The translations under genes and the position numbers were made by a program. A stretch of 64,000 nt of DNA from Microcaldota archaeon (GTDB lineage Archaea; Micrarchaeota; Micrarchaeia; Norongarragalinales; Norongarragalinaceae): assembly GCA_016207165.1 (NCBI GenBank), contig JACQQD010000009.1, positions 62,001 to 126,000 of the forward strand. The letters run 5' to 3'. A model generated the notes under the pieces. That model was not told where the DNA came from, did no database searches, and saw only the letters and a list, made by a program, of their open reading frames with translations. Every line of letters begins with the position of its first letter. Position 1 is the first letter of the stretch. Positions 41,631-50,175 of this stretch are shown here, piece after piece.

Positions 41631-43442
41631 ATGGCGGTGAAGTTTTCCCCGAATAAGTTGTCATCGGTTGCCGAACAGATTCCTTGGAGCCGCGAGTCGC
41701 GGTTCTTCGGTTCCGCAACCGACGTGCACCGTTTTCGGCTGATTCCATCCGAGATTGACCCCAATCCCGAGTATCATTTGCAGGAAATTCTCCGTCAGTT
41801 TTCCGTTTGGCATCGGGTTCCCTTGAGCGCCCCCAAGGCCATGGAGCCACCGCGCGAGGTTCTCCAGCGCATTCAAGGAAAAATCAAGGCGGCGTTTCGG
41901 GTCATGCACCAAGCCCACGAGGGTCAGACGCGGCAGGCTTCCGGAGAACCGTATTGGACGCATCCCGTGCATACCGCGATTTGGGCGGCGCAAACCGCCA
42001 TGTCGTGGGAAGCCGTGTGCGCGGCGTTGCTTCACGACACCGTGGAGGATGGAAAAGTCAAATTGTCCGACATTCAACGGCAATTCGGCGACAACGTGGC
42101 TTACCTTGTTTACCGGTTGTCCAACTTTCGTTTCCGCAACGGCAAAGTCGTGAACGCTTGGAGCGACGATTACCACGCGGAACCCACCGAAAAAGACGTT
42201 CTCTTGGAAAAAAAGCATAAACTGGGGTTGGCGGCCCGAAAGCGCATGACGTTTCTCCGTGGACGCAATTATTCGGCGCGTTGGGAGCCCGTGGAAGTCC
42301 AAAACATGTTGAAGCGCTTTGAGCGGCAGGGCTACGCGCCGGAGTTTCTCAATCCCTTGGACATTCAAGCCATGATGATCAAGGGTTTGGACGTCGTCCA
42401 CAACGAGAACACGCAGTCGGGGTTGCCGGAGGAAAAAAGGCGGCGGTACGTGGAAAAACAGCAGGCGCTGGCGTTGGTGCACTTTTTGGAGGCGTTCAGC
42501 CCGGCGTACTTGGACTCGATTCCGTCGGAGCGGGCCGCACAATACCGCCAACCCGCCAACACGCAGGGGCCGTTTGGGTTTTACACGCGGCTGGCGGGAA
42601 GAAAGAAGCTGAATTTGGAGCGCCTTTCCCGTTTGCCGCCGGCGCACGCGCCCACCATCAACGTGCACGACAACGAGGATGGTTCGTACGACGTGCTTTT
42701 TCCGTATGCGGGGTTCGGTGGCGACAAGGCCGTCAATGACCAATTGTTTCTGGAACTCGTCAAGCAAATCCACCGGCGGCTGAATCCAGAAGGGGAAGTC
42801 ATTCACGATGAAAGCTTTTTGCCGCAGGGTTTTCCCCGTTTCCACGCCTTCCGCGTGCGTTTGGGAAACTTGGCTTTTGCGGATCTTGAAAGCGCGTTGC
42901 GGCACACGTACTTGAAGTATGCCGGGACGGCGTTTGAAACGGATGCCCACCAAGCCGATGCGGCCGGACTCTTTGCGGCGTACGAAGACCCAATGAAAAA
43001 AAGGGTGAGCATTTTCATTCCTGGAAGCGAATTTACGTTCGGAATCCGACCTGACCCGCACGAACATCCGGTTGAGTCGTTGGACCAGCTTCCCCACGCG
43101 ATTCGCGCGTTTTACCGGCACCGACACCCGGAGTTGGCGCAAGGCATTCACGTTGATGTCCCGGTTTCGCATCCATTCAATTCCACCATTTCCTTGCCCG
43201 TCAAATCGCCGCTGGACACCGTCGAGGGCTTGGAGCACCACTTGAAGCAGTTGGGTCACTACCTGGAGAACCTGAAGTTGCCGGATGCGGCGCCGGTTCC
43301 GCCAACGGACGAGGACCCCGATTCGGTTGATGCAAATGTTCGCGTCTCAAAGAAGTTCAAGCGGTACCGTTTTCAACGAAAAGGACCCAAGGGCAAAAGC
43401 GCGCCGCATGACCCATTCCAGCGTCCCAGAGACAAGGACTGA
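41631..43442 (+). CDS. RelA/SpoT-type HD-domain protein (possible nucleotide pyrophosphohydrolase)
   Basis: A 603-aa protein. Residues ~85-290 resemble the HD hydrolase domain of RelA/SpoT enzymes: HEGQTRQASGEPYWTHPV (~96-113), AALLHDTVED (~131-140), DIQRQFGDNVAYLV and a late Asp in MIKGLDVVHNEN. A complete His/His-Asp/Asp metal set therefore seems present. The synthetase and TGS domains of bacterial Rel proteins are not seen, and the remaining ~310 residues are unrecognised, with a basic C-terminal tail. Possible activities are (p)ppGpp hydrolysis or another nucleotide phosphohydrolysis. Start by TATA spacing; the track ORF begins 15 codons earlier. Confidence 0.75.
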   Translation: MAVKFSPNKLSSVAEQIPWSRESRFFGSATDVHRFRLIPSEIDPNPEYHLQEILRQFSVWHRVPLSAPKAMEPPREVLQRIQGKIKAAFRVMHQAHEGQTRQASGEPYWTHPVHTAIWAAQTAMSWEAVCAALLHDTVEDGKVKLSDIQRQFGDNVAYLVYRLSNFRFRNGKVVNAWSDDYHAEPTEKDVLLEKKHKLGLAARKRMTFLRGRNYSARWEPVEVQNMLKRFERQGYAPEFLNPLDIQAMMIKGLDVVHNENTQSGLPEEKRRRYVEKQQALALVHFLEAFSPAYLDSIPSERAAQYRQPANTQGPFGFYTRLAGRKKLNLERLSRLPPAHAPTINVHDNEDGSYDVLFPYAGFGGDKAVNDQLFLELVKQIHRRLNPEGEVIHDESFLPQGFPRFHAFRVRLGNLAFADLESALRHTYLKYAGTAFETDAHQADAAGLFAAYEDPMKKRVSIFIPGSEFTFGIRPDPHEHPVESLDQLPHAIRAFYRHRHPELAQGIHVDVPVSHPFNSTISLPVKSPLDTVEGLEHHLKQLGHYLENLKLPDAAPVPPTDEDPDSVDANVRVSKKFKRYRFQRKGPKGKSAPHDPFQRPRDKD

Positions 43443-43447
43443 CTGGT

Positions 43448-44413
43448 TCAGGGTTTCTCTTTGAAGGTGACGTGGATGAGGCGGAGGCCGGCATGGCTGA
43501 CTTCCGCGTGCAGGGGGCTTCCGGCGGAGCGGCTTTCCTTTTCGACGTTTTCCGCGTGGGTTTGGACGGCGTGGATGAATCGCCGGAATTCCGTGTTTGC
43601 CACGCCCATCGGCAATTCGATGCTGACGACGTGGCCTTCTCGGGTTTTCGTCGTGGCCGTCATGGCCGGTACGGATTGGCTTTTCTCCCGGTCGTAGAAG
43701 TTCAGGCCTTGCATGCGGTCTTGGACGTTTTGGGCGGCGTCCTCTGGCGTGATGGGCAGCGGCCCGTAGTCCATGATGACCAGGCCCCCGCGTCCGGACA
43801 AGTTCGGCGAGTGGGGGCGGCCGCCCGGCACGATTTTCTTGACGCGCGCGCCCAGGACGTGGTGGTGTCCGAAAATCACGCTATCGGTTCCTTCATCCAG
43901 GTGGGCTTGGACTTCTTCGAGGGTGGCGGGTTTGCCGGATGGATCGGGTTTCAAATCCGCGGGCGTGCTGGCGGCCCATAAATGGGGGATTTTCTGTTGG
44001 ACCCGCATTTGGGCGACTTTCTTGATGATGAGGGCCCCAATGGTTTTTTTCTCGACGCCGTCCAACAAGGCGTGGGCGTCTAGTTCCCTTTGGATGGCTT
44101 CACGGAACTCCCTGGGCATCTTGGTGGAAAGGATGAAACATGCCTGGGTGTCGCCGTCGGGCTTGGTTTTCATGCGAATGTCTTCATACGACGGGTTTCG
44201 TGGAAGCTGGGCTTGATCGAATCGCGCGGTGGTCACCACGCCAATGAGTTTTCCCTTAAAGAACGCGCCGATTTGGAATTCGGGGTTGGCTTTCATGTGG
44301 CGTTGGATGGTTTTGTCGTCGATGACGAGGTGGTGGTCGGGCTTCCATTTTTGTTGGTGGAGTTCCAAGGCGGCGTGGATTTCTTCGGGTTTAATGGCTC
44401 GGACTTCCAGCAT
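43448..44413 (-). CDS. Hypothetical protein, possible GNAT acetyltransferase
   Basis: A 321-aa protein. The first ~100 residues (LEVRAIKPEEIHAALELH ... GAFFKGKLIGVVTTARF ... ACFILSTKM) have the strand-helix order of a GNAT acetyltransferase, but the acetyl-CoA motif A is not clear. The second half contains IFGHHHVLGARVKKIVPGGR and VIMDYGPLPIT, which I do not recognise. It is the last gene of the purB-A-C-E operon, 6 bases after purE, so its role may be linked to purine metabolism; this is context only. Confidence 0.6.
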   Translation of the reverse strand: MLEVRAIKPEEIHAALELHQQKWKPDHHLVIDDKTIQRHMKANPEFQIGAFFKGKLIGVVTTARFDQAQLPRNPSYEDIRMKTKPDGDTQACFILSTKMPREFREAIQRELDAHALLDGVEKKTIGALIIKKVAQMRVQQKIPHLWAASTPADLKPDPSGKPATLEEVQAHLDEGTDSVIFGHHHVLGARVKKIVPGGRPHSPNLSGRGGLVIMDYGPLPITPEDAAQNVQDRMQGLNFYDREKSQSVPAMTATTKTREGHVVSIELPMGVANTEFRRFIHAVQTHAENVEKESRSAGSPLHAEVSHAGLRLIHVTFKEKP

Positions 44414-44419
44414 AGTTCG

Positions 44420-44881
44420 TTAAAGCCCTTGGTCGTCTTTTTTCAGCTTTTCGGCTTTCTTTTTGAGGTAGCCGGCGACTTTTTTCCGTAGGGCCAAGTC
44501 GTTCACGGCCAGGATTTTGGCGGCGTACACGGCCGCGTTTTCGGCTCCCAGGATCGTGCCGTGCGAAACGCCGGGCGGCATGCGAAGCGAAGACCACACG
44601 TCAACCGCTTCGGTGCCCGGTGGGCAGGTGATGACGGGCCAGAACGTGGCGCATGCCAGCATTCCGGATAAGGCGTTGGAGAGGCCTGCGACGGCGACAA
44701 AAACGGTGGGCTCTTTGGATTGGTTGGCCGTTTCGGCCAATTCCAAAACTTTTTTCGGGGTTCGGTGGGCGGAAGCAATCCGGTATTCAACGGATACGCC
44801 GAATTCTTTTGCCGCGGAGCCGATTTGTTGGGCGAACGGCAAGTCGCTTTTGGAGCCCATGGCGATGATGATCTTACCCAT
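44420..44881 (-). CDS. purE: PurE-family AIR carboxylase (class II-like)
   Basis: Carboxylates aminoimidazole ribotide. The 153-aa product has the PurE start (IIIAMGSKSD) and the substrate motif ASAHRTPKKV. The block FVAVAGLSNALSGMLA followed by DVWSSLRMPPG closely resembles the class II AIR carboxylase domain of animal PAICS, which uses CO2 directly, rather than the bacterial class I mutase (AAHLPGM). No purK is in the window, which agrees. The ATG at 44881 has GGTGATT upstream; the track start is a TTG two codons earlier. It sits 6 bases after purC, the other half of PAICS in animals. Confidence 0.9.
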   Translation of the reverse strand: MGKIIIAMGSKSDLPFAQQIGSAAKEFGVSVEYRIASAHRTPKKVLELAETANQSKEPTVFVAVAGLSNALSGMLACATFWPVITCPPGTEAVDVWSSLRMPPGVSHGTILGAENAAVYAAKILAVNDLALRKKVAGYLKKKAEKLKKDDQGL

Positions 44882-44887
44882 GTCCAA

Positions 44888-45793
44888 TCACCTGAATTTC
44901 TCTCCGGTCAACTGTTCGAACAATTCAATGTAGAGCCGGCTGGTTTCTTCAATCTTTTCTTTGGGAAGCGGGGGGATGTCTGGTTCCGCTTTTCCGGCTT
45001 TTCGGGCGGCGTACAAGGCTTCGTGGTACCCGGTTTCCCTGTAGTGGCTTCGAACAAACTCCTTGCTTTTCTCGACGTGGTTTCCTTTCTCAAATTCGGC
45101 GGCGTCCCAGAAGCGGTCCTCGTCGGCGGTGCCGAACGTGTCCACCACTATGAGTTCCCGGTTCTCGTCCAACGCGAACTCTTTTTTGCCGTCAACGTGG
45201 ATGAGTCCGCGTTTCTTGACGTGGTCGTTGATTTGCTCGTCGATGCGCAGCGTGGCTTCCCTCAGTTCATTCCACTGGTCGATGGATAACGCGGAAATTT
45301 TCATGGCTTCTTCTTTCGTCAGCGGCCGGTCGGTCTTCTCCAGTTTCGTGGTGACTTCAAAAAAGGGCTCCGGCAGCGTCTCGCCTTTTTTCACGGCGTG
45401 GCCCTCCGGGAAACCGATGTCCTCGGCTTTGACTTTTTCGTCCTGGAGGCGGTCGAAAAGCGAGCCGTAGGCGAAATAGCGGACGATGACTTCCAACGGA
45501 ATGAGGTAGTTGGTGGTTTTGGGAGTGATTTGGGAGTAGTCGTAAATCACGTTCACGCGCTTGACTTGCATCTGATTGGGGCCGGTGGTTTTGAGGTAAT
45601 GGCTTGGGATTTTGGCTTTCCGGCAGACGTCAAACCAGTACGCCGACGTGCGGCAGAGCGTTTCGCCTTTGAAGGGGATGTCAGAGGGAATGATTTTGTC
45701 GAACACGGACACTCGGTTGGAGAACTCAAATTCCAGGGTGTGCTCGTCGACTTCGTACACGTTTTTTACTTTTCCTTTGTGAAGCAGTTTCAC
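44888..45793 (-). CDS. purC: Phosphoribosylaminoimidazole-succinocarboxamide synthase
   Basis: Couples CAIR with aspartate and ATP to SAICAR. The 301-aa protein starts LLHKGKVKNVYEV, the glycine-rich nucleotide region, and contains FSNRVSVFDKIIPSDIPFKG, VNVIYDYSQITPKTTNYLIPLEVIVRYFAYGS and a late LIVVDTFGTADEDRFW region. The length is nearer the longer PurC forms than the ~240-aa bacterial type. Its ATG overlaps the purA stop by 4 bases, so it is translationally coupled in purB-A-C-E. Confidence 0.95.
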   Translation of the reverse strand: MKLLHKGKVKNVYEVDEHTLEFEFSNRVSVFDKIIPSDIPFKGETLCRTSAYWFDVCRKAKIPSHYLKTTGPNQMQVKRVNVIYDYSQITPKTTNYLIPLEVIVRYFAYGSLFDRLQDEKVKAEDIGFPEGHAVKKGETLPEPFFEVTTKLEKTDRPLTKEEAMKISALSIDQWNELREATLRIDEQINDHVKKRGLIHVDGKKEFALDENRELIVVDTFGTADEDRFWDAAEFEKGNHVEKSKEFVRSHYRETGYHEALYAARKAGKAEPDIPPLPKEKIEETSRLYIELFEQLTGEKFR

Positions 45794-47097
45794 GGCTCGG
45801 ATTCCCTCCGGACGATGATGTCTTCGCGGTTGGGTCCCACGGACACGGAAAGCACGGGCACGCCAGCGTGCTTTTCCATGAAGGCCACGTATTTTTTGGC
45901 TTGAAGGGGCAACGCGTCAAAGCCTTTTGATTTTCCTTCGCGGCACACGGCGTTCCAGTCGGCGTCCTTGAAGCCGCTCAGGGTCTCGTACACGGGTTTT
46001 GCTTTTTCCAAAACAGAGTGGCGGGTTGGAAAATAGTCGTAGGTTTTTCCGCCGGATTGGTAGGCGGTGCACACCGGCAATTCGTCTAAATCCGAGAGGA
46101 TGTCCAGTTTCGTCACGTGCATGCCGTCGTAGCCGTTGAGTCGGTTTCCCAACCGGATGATGGTTAAATCCAGCCACCCGACGCGCCGCGGCCTGCCTGT
46201 CACGGTTCCGAATTCCTTGCCTTTGTCGCGAAGCGTTTCCCCGGCGTTTCCCTGGATTTCCGTGGGAAACGGTCCGGCGCCCACGCGCGTGGTGTACGCC
46301 TTGACCACGGTTTCCACGCGCTTTATTTTCTTTGGGGAGACGCCGGTGGACGCCGACGCGTTGCCGGCAACGGGTTGCGAGGAGGTGACGTAGGGGTAGG
46401 TGCCGAAGTTGTTGTCCAGCATGACGCCTTGCGCGCCCTCGAACAAGACGTTTTTTCCGGCGTCAAGCGCGCCATCGACTTCCTGGGACGCGTCGCAAAG
46501 ATAGGGTTCCAGTTGTCTTCCAAGTTCCGCGTATTCCTGGAACGTTTTTTCTTTTGAGGGCAATTGTTGGACGTTGAAGATTTCCTTCAAGGTTTTGGCG
46601 TGAACCGGATAGGATTTGTCCAACGCGGCTTCAAGTTGGACGGGGTTGACCAGGTCCTCCATGCGGATGCCCCACCGCGCGGCCTTGGACTCGTAGACCG
46701 GTCCAATGCCTCTTCCCGTCGTACCGATTTTGTGGGACCCGCTTTCTCGGGCCGCGTCCCAGTACAAGTGCCAGGGCATGATGACGTGCGCCCGAAAGTC
46801 CACGCCCAACAGGCTGGGGCCGATGCTTAACCCCATTTTTTCAAGGGTGTCCAACTCCTTTTTCAGCACCTTGGGGTCCACGACCACGCCGGAGGCAATG
46901 AGGCTCCGTTTTTTTCGGATGACGCCGGAGGGCATGAGCTGCAGTTTGAAGACTTGGCCGCCGGCGTGCACGGTGTGTCCCGCGTTGTTGCCGCCCTGGT
47001 AGCGGACCACGACATCGTATTCCTTACAAAGGTAGTCGACGATTTTTCCTTTGCCTTCATCGCCCCACTGGGCGCCAATGATGACCGTGCTTTTCAT
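45790..47097 (-). CDS. purA: Adenylosuccinate synthetase
   Basis: Joins IMP and aspartate with GTP, the first step of the AMP branch. The 435-aa product opens with STVIIGAQWGDEGKGKIVDYL (P-loop-like GTP site), then QGGNNAGHTVHA, GTTGRGIGPVYESKAAR, QGVMLDNNFGTYPYVTSS, and TRVGAGPFPTE with GRPRRVGWLDL. The ATG at 47097 is used; the track begins at a TTG three codons upstream. It is 10 bases downstream of purB. Confidence 0.97.
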   Translation of the reverse strand: MKSTVIIGAQWGDEGKGKIVDYLCKEYDVVVRYQGGNNAGHTVHAGGQVFKLQLMPSGVIRKKRSLIASGVVVDPKVLKKELDTLEKMGLSIGPSLLGVDFRAHVIMPWHLYWDAARESGSHKIGTTGRGIGPVYESKAARWGIRMEDLVNPVQLEAALDKSYPVHAKTLKEIFNVQQLPSKEKTFQEYAELGRQLEPYLCDASQEVDGALDAGKNVLFEGAQGVMLDNNFGTYPYVTSSQPVAGNASASTGVSPKKIKRVETVVKAYTTRVGAGPFPTEIQGNAGETLRDKGKEFGTVTGRPRRVGWLDLTIIRLGNRLNGYDGMHVTKLDILSDLDELPVCTAYQSGGKTYDYFPTRHSVLEKAKPVYETLSGFKDADWNAVCREGKSKGFDALPLQAKKYVAFMEKHAGVPVLSVSVGPNREDIIVRRESEP

Positions 47098-47107
47098 GGG
47101 CGTCAAC

Positions 47108-48496
47108 CTAGAATTTCGCGTCGACCGTGGACTCCTTGTAGTCGGACAGCTTTTGTTTCAGCCTGGCGGCCAAGCGCTTCGCTTTTTTCGCGGACAAGCC
47201 GACGTGTTTTTTGATGTCCACGTGCGACACCCTCTTTCTGAGCGGATTGTCTTTTCCTTGAAGGACTTGTTCCCAGGCGGCCATGCTTTCCTCGCGGAGT
47301 TTTTCGTGGGCCACTTGCCGGGACGCGCCTTTTTTTACGTAGTCCATGAGGAGCACTTCCGTCAAGGCAAACGGCGCGTGCACGTCGAGGTGTTTTCGCA
47401 CGACGGCGTCGTTGACTTGCAGTCCGTTTAGAATACGGTGGGACAAAAGCAGCATTTCGTCAAGCGCAAGGAAATCCTGTTCCATCCAAATGCGGCGGTT
47501 GGCGGAATCATCCAGCGTCCGCTCCAATGCGTTGTTTGCCGCATTCTCCCACGCGATGATGGGTGAGGCTGCAACGAGGCGCGCAAGTGAACACATTCGT
47601 TCCGAAGCCATGGGGTTGCGTTTGAACGGCATGGCGCTGGAACCCACTTGCTTTTTGTCGAAGGGTTCCTGGAGTTCCTGCTGCATTTGCAGGAGTCGCA
47701 CGTCCAAACCGATTTTGTGGAGCGTCTGCGCCAATCCGGCCAGGCAATCGGCCAGGATCAAGTCTTGTTTGCGGGGATAGGTTTGCGTGGCCACGTCAAA
47801 GGCTTGCAATCCCAGTTTTTCCAGGAAATCGGATTCCAGTTTCTCGACTTTTTTTTCGTCTTTCAAGAGTTCAAGAAAGCTCGCCGACGTGCCGACGGCG
47901 CCTTTCAGGCCCTTCGATTGCAAAACCAAAAGCAGCCATTCCAGGGTTAAAAGGTCGGCAAGCAGGTCTTGGGCCCAGACGGCAAAGCGGTATCCGAGGG
48001 TCGTGGGTTCGGCGGCTTGCAAGTGCGTGTACGCCACGCACGGCGTGTCCGCGTACTTCTCGATGAGCCGGTGAAGGGCGAAAAGCGTGGAAGCCGTGCG
48101 TTGGGCCAAGAGTTGGATGGCTTGCTTTTGGCGGAGCACGTCGGCGTTGTCCTGGATGTCCATGGACGTGGCGCCTACATGCAGTTTTCCGCCGCCGGTT
48201 TTGCATTGGGATGCAAACGTTTTCAGTTCAGCGACCATGTCGTGGCGGATTTGTTTTTCCAATTCAAGGGCTTTTTCCACGTCAACGTCGGGTACGTGTT
48301 TTTCGATGTCTTGGTACTCGGCTTTGGTCACCATTCCGGCTTGCATTTGCGCGTATGCGAGGGCTTGCCAGGTCTTGCGCCACGTCAGGCGCTTGTGGTG
48401 TTCCGAGAAAATCGACCGCATGGCCTCCGAGCCATACCGCCACGAAAAGGGCGACAAATAGTCGTTAAACCCGAAGGAGGCCACGGTTTTTCCCAC
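47108..48496 (-). CDS. purB: Adenylosuccinate lyase
   Basis: Acts twice in the pathway, splitting SAICAR to AICAR and adenylosuccinate to AMP. The 462-aa protein of the fumarase/aspartase superfamily has LHVGATSMDIQDNAD, YTHLQAAEPTTLGYR (catalytic His region) and the signature GSSAMPFKRNPMASER (flexible Ser loop). The start is GTG; the TATA CTTTAATAAG lies within the 3' end of purN about 32 nt upstream. It is first in the purB-A-C-E operon. Confidence 0.96.
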   Translation of the reverse strand: MGKTVASFGFNDYLSPFSWRYGSEAMRSIFSEHHKRLTWRKTWQALAYAQMQAGMVTKAEYQDIEKHVPDVDVEKALELEKQIRHDMVAELKTFASQCKTGGGKLHVGATSMDIQDNADVLRQKQAIQLLAQRTASTLFALHRLIEKYADTPCVAYTHLQAAEPTTLGYRFAVWAQDLLADLLTLEWLLLVLQSKGLKGAVGTSASFLELLKDEKKVEKLESDFLEKLGLQAFDVATQTYPRKQDLILADCLAGLAQTLHKIGLDVRLLQMQQELQEPFDKKQVGSSAMPFKRNPMASERMCSLARLVAASPIIAWENAANNALERTLDDSANRRIWMEQDFLALDEMLLLSHRILNGLQVNDAVVRKHLDVHAPFALTEVLLMDYVKKGASRQVAHEKLREESMAAWEQVLQGKDNPLRKRVSHVDIKKHVGLSAKKAKRLAARLKQKLSDYKESTVDAKF

Positions 48497-48505
48497 CGTA
48501 TGCCA

Positions 48506-49231
48506 TCAATGGTTTTTTTGCTTATTAAAGCGTCCGTTGGTTGACGGACGCAGCGTGCCGTCGGCAATGCCTTTGAGGGTTTGCGGAAAAATGACGAAGT
48601 CGCCGGCTTTTTTGAGGCGTTCTTGGTGTTGGAGGGCGACTTTTTCGACTTGCGTTTTGTTTTGCGGGTCGAATCCTTTCGGGAGTTTCACGGCCACGGG
48701 ATTGGAGCGCATCAGAATGGGGCCCCCGTCAACTTCTTCAGACACCACGTGCGTGGTGGCGCGAAGCTGTTTTTCGCCGGCCAAAATCGCGTCGCGTACC
48801 GCGTGCGCGCCGGCGTATTTGCGTTTGCCGGTTTCGTTTGCAATGGATAAGTCGGCGGGGTGTACGTTGATGCCCAAAAACGCGTTGACCAACACCGTGG
48901 AGGCGATGGCCATGTACCCCGCAAAGGCCAGCACGTCGGGGTCGTGTCTCCGGAGTTTTCGGATGGTGATGCTGTCAAATTCGGCGCGAAGCGACAAGTC
49001 GGACTTCGGCTTGCCTTTTTTTTTGTAGAAGGCGACCAAATCGTTTTCCTCGCAGGGAATTTTGAACTTTTTGGCAAGCGCTTTGGCATTGGATTTTGGG
49101 TTGTCGGTGAAAATACAGACCACTTGATACGAGCGGCCGTTTTCTTCGCTTTCCAGAATGGATTTCGCCACCGACCCTTTGCCGCTCATGAGGATGGCCA
49201 CGCGCAGGGGTTTGGGAGGGGCTGGAGGCAT
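48506..49231 (-). CDS. purN: Phosphoribosylglycinamide formyltransferase (PurN type)
   Basis: Transfers a formyl group from 10-formyl-THF to GAR. The 241-aa product is slightly long for PurN. N-terminal VAILMSGKGSVAKSIL matches the phosphate loop, GYMAIAS leads to INVHPADLS with catalytic Asn and His, and THVVSEEVDGGPILM carries the conserved catalytic Asp/Glu region. The HPxxL region and an insert around IANETGKRKYAG differ from standard PurN, so sequence identity is probably low. Divergent from folD, with overlapping promoters in 37 bp. Context strongly supports the purine role. Confidence 0.85.
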   Translation of the reverse strand: MPPAPPKPLRVAILMSGKGSVAKSILESEENGRSYQVVCIFTDNPKSNAKALAKKFKIPCEENDLVAFYKKKGKPKSDLSLRAEFDSITIRKLRRHDPDVLAFAGYMAIASTVLVNAFLGINVHPADLSIANETGKRKYAGAHAVRDAILAGEKQLRATTHVVSEEVDGGPILMRSNPVAVKLPKGFDPQNKTQVEKVALQHQERLKKAGDFVIFPQTLKGIADGTLRPSTNGRFNKQKNH

Positions 49232-49237
49232 AAAGCC

Positions 49238-49262
49238 TAATATGGGTTTCGTGCATTAATGG
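49238..49262. promoter_or_regulatory. Overlapping divergent promoters of purN and folD
   Basis: folD: TAATATGG (49238-49245), 27 nt before the ATG at 49269. purN: CCATTAATGC on the minus strand (49253-49262), 26 nt before the ATG at 49231. Each TATA lies between the other TATA and its own gene's opposite neighbour, so transcription from the two promoters should interfere. Confidence 0.55.
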
Positions 49263-49268
49263 CTTTTC

Positions 49269-50159
49269 ATGGCCGCCACGATTTTGAAGGGCAAACCCGT
49301 TGCCGAGAAGATCCGCGAGGACTTGGCGCAGAAAGCCGCGGAACTGGCCAAAAAAGTCGGCCGGCCGCCCGGCTTGGCCGCGATTTTAGTGGGTGAGGAC
49401 CCTGCGTCGCAGGTTTACGTGTCCATGAAGCACAAGGCTTGCCAGGAAGCCGGCTTTCATTCGGAACTCATTCAATTGGAGGAATCCATTCCGCAGGAGG
49501 AATTGCTCAAGAAAATACGGGAACTCAACCGCCAAACCACCGTGGACGGCATCCTGGTGCAACTGCCTTTGCCCAAGCACCTCAACGAGGAAGTAGTGCT
49601 TGAAGCGGTAGCGCCGGAAAAGGACGTGGATGGGTTCCACCCTCAAAACCAGGGAAAGCTTTTGCTGGGTTTGGAGGGTTTTGTGCCGGCCACGCCCAAG
49701 GGAGTGATGCGGATGCTGTCGGAAGCCGGCGTCGCGCTCAAAGGAAAGCACGCCGTGGTAGTGGGCCGGAGCAACATCGTGGGAAAGCCGTTGGCGCTTT
49801 TGTTGTTGCGGGAGGACGCGACGGTGACGATTTGCCACTCCAAGACCAAGAAACTGGAGGAAATCACGCGGCAAGCCGACGTCTTGGTGGCGGCGGTGGG
49901 CAAAGCCGGTCTGATCACTGAAAAGCACGTCAAGGACGGGGCCGTGGTCATCGATGTGGGCACCACCCGGGAAAAGGGAAGGCTTCGCGGGGACGTGGAC
50001 TTTGACTCCGTGGTAAAAATTGCCTCGTTGTTGACGCCGGTTCCTGGCGGAGTCGGGCCCATGACCATCGCATTGCTTTTAGAGAACACGTTTTGGGCGT
50101 ACCAAAAGCGGAATGGCTTGCAGGCTGGAACGAATGAGAATTCAATAAGGCAAGGATAA
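49269..50159 (+). CDS. folD: Methylene-THF dehydrogenase / methenyl-THF cyclohydrolase
   Basis: Interconverts methylene-, methenyl- and 10-formyl-THF with NAD(P). The 296-aa product has VGEDPASQVYVSMKHKACQEAG (catalytic Lys), GILVQLPLPKHL, PEKDVDGFHPQNQG, VVVGRSNIVGKPLALLLL, ICHSKT and TPVPGGVGPMTIA. It supplies 10-formyl-THF to PurN next door and PurH downstream. The promoter predicts a leaderless transcript. Confidence 0.97.
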   Translation: MAATILKGKPVAEKIREDLAQKAAELAKKVGRPPGLAAILVGEDPASQVYVSMKHKACQEAGFHSELIQLEESIPQEELLKKIRELNRQTTVDGILVQLPLPKHLNEEVVLEAVAPEKDVDGFHPQNQGKLLLGLEGFVPATPKGVMRMLSEAGVALKGKHAVVVGRSNIVGKPLALLLLREDATVTICHSKTKKLEEITRQADVLVAAVGKAGLITEKHVKDGAVVIDVGTTREKGRLRGDVDFDSVVKIASLLTPVPGGVGPMTIALLLENTFWAYQKRNGLQAGTNENSIRQG

Positions 50160-50175
50160 CGCAAGGCTACGAAGA

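Noticed and set aside
41661-43259. 532-aa minus-strand ORF opposite the HD-domain gene
   Set aside because: The sense frame has HD motifs and a well-placed TATA box; this antisense frame has neither.
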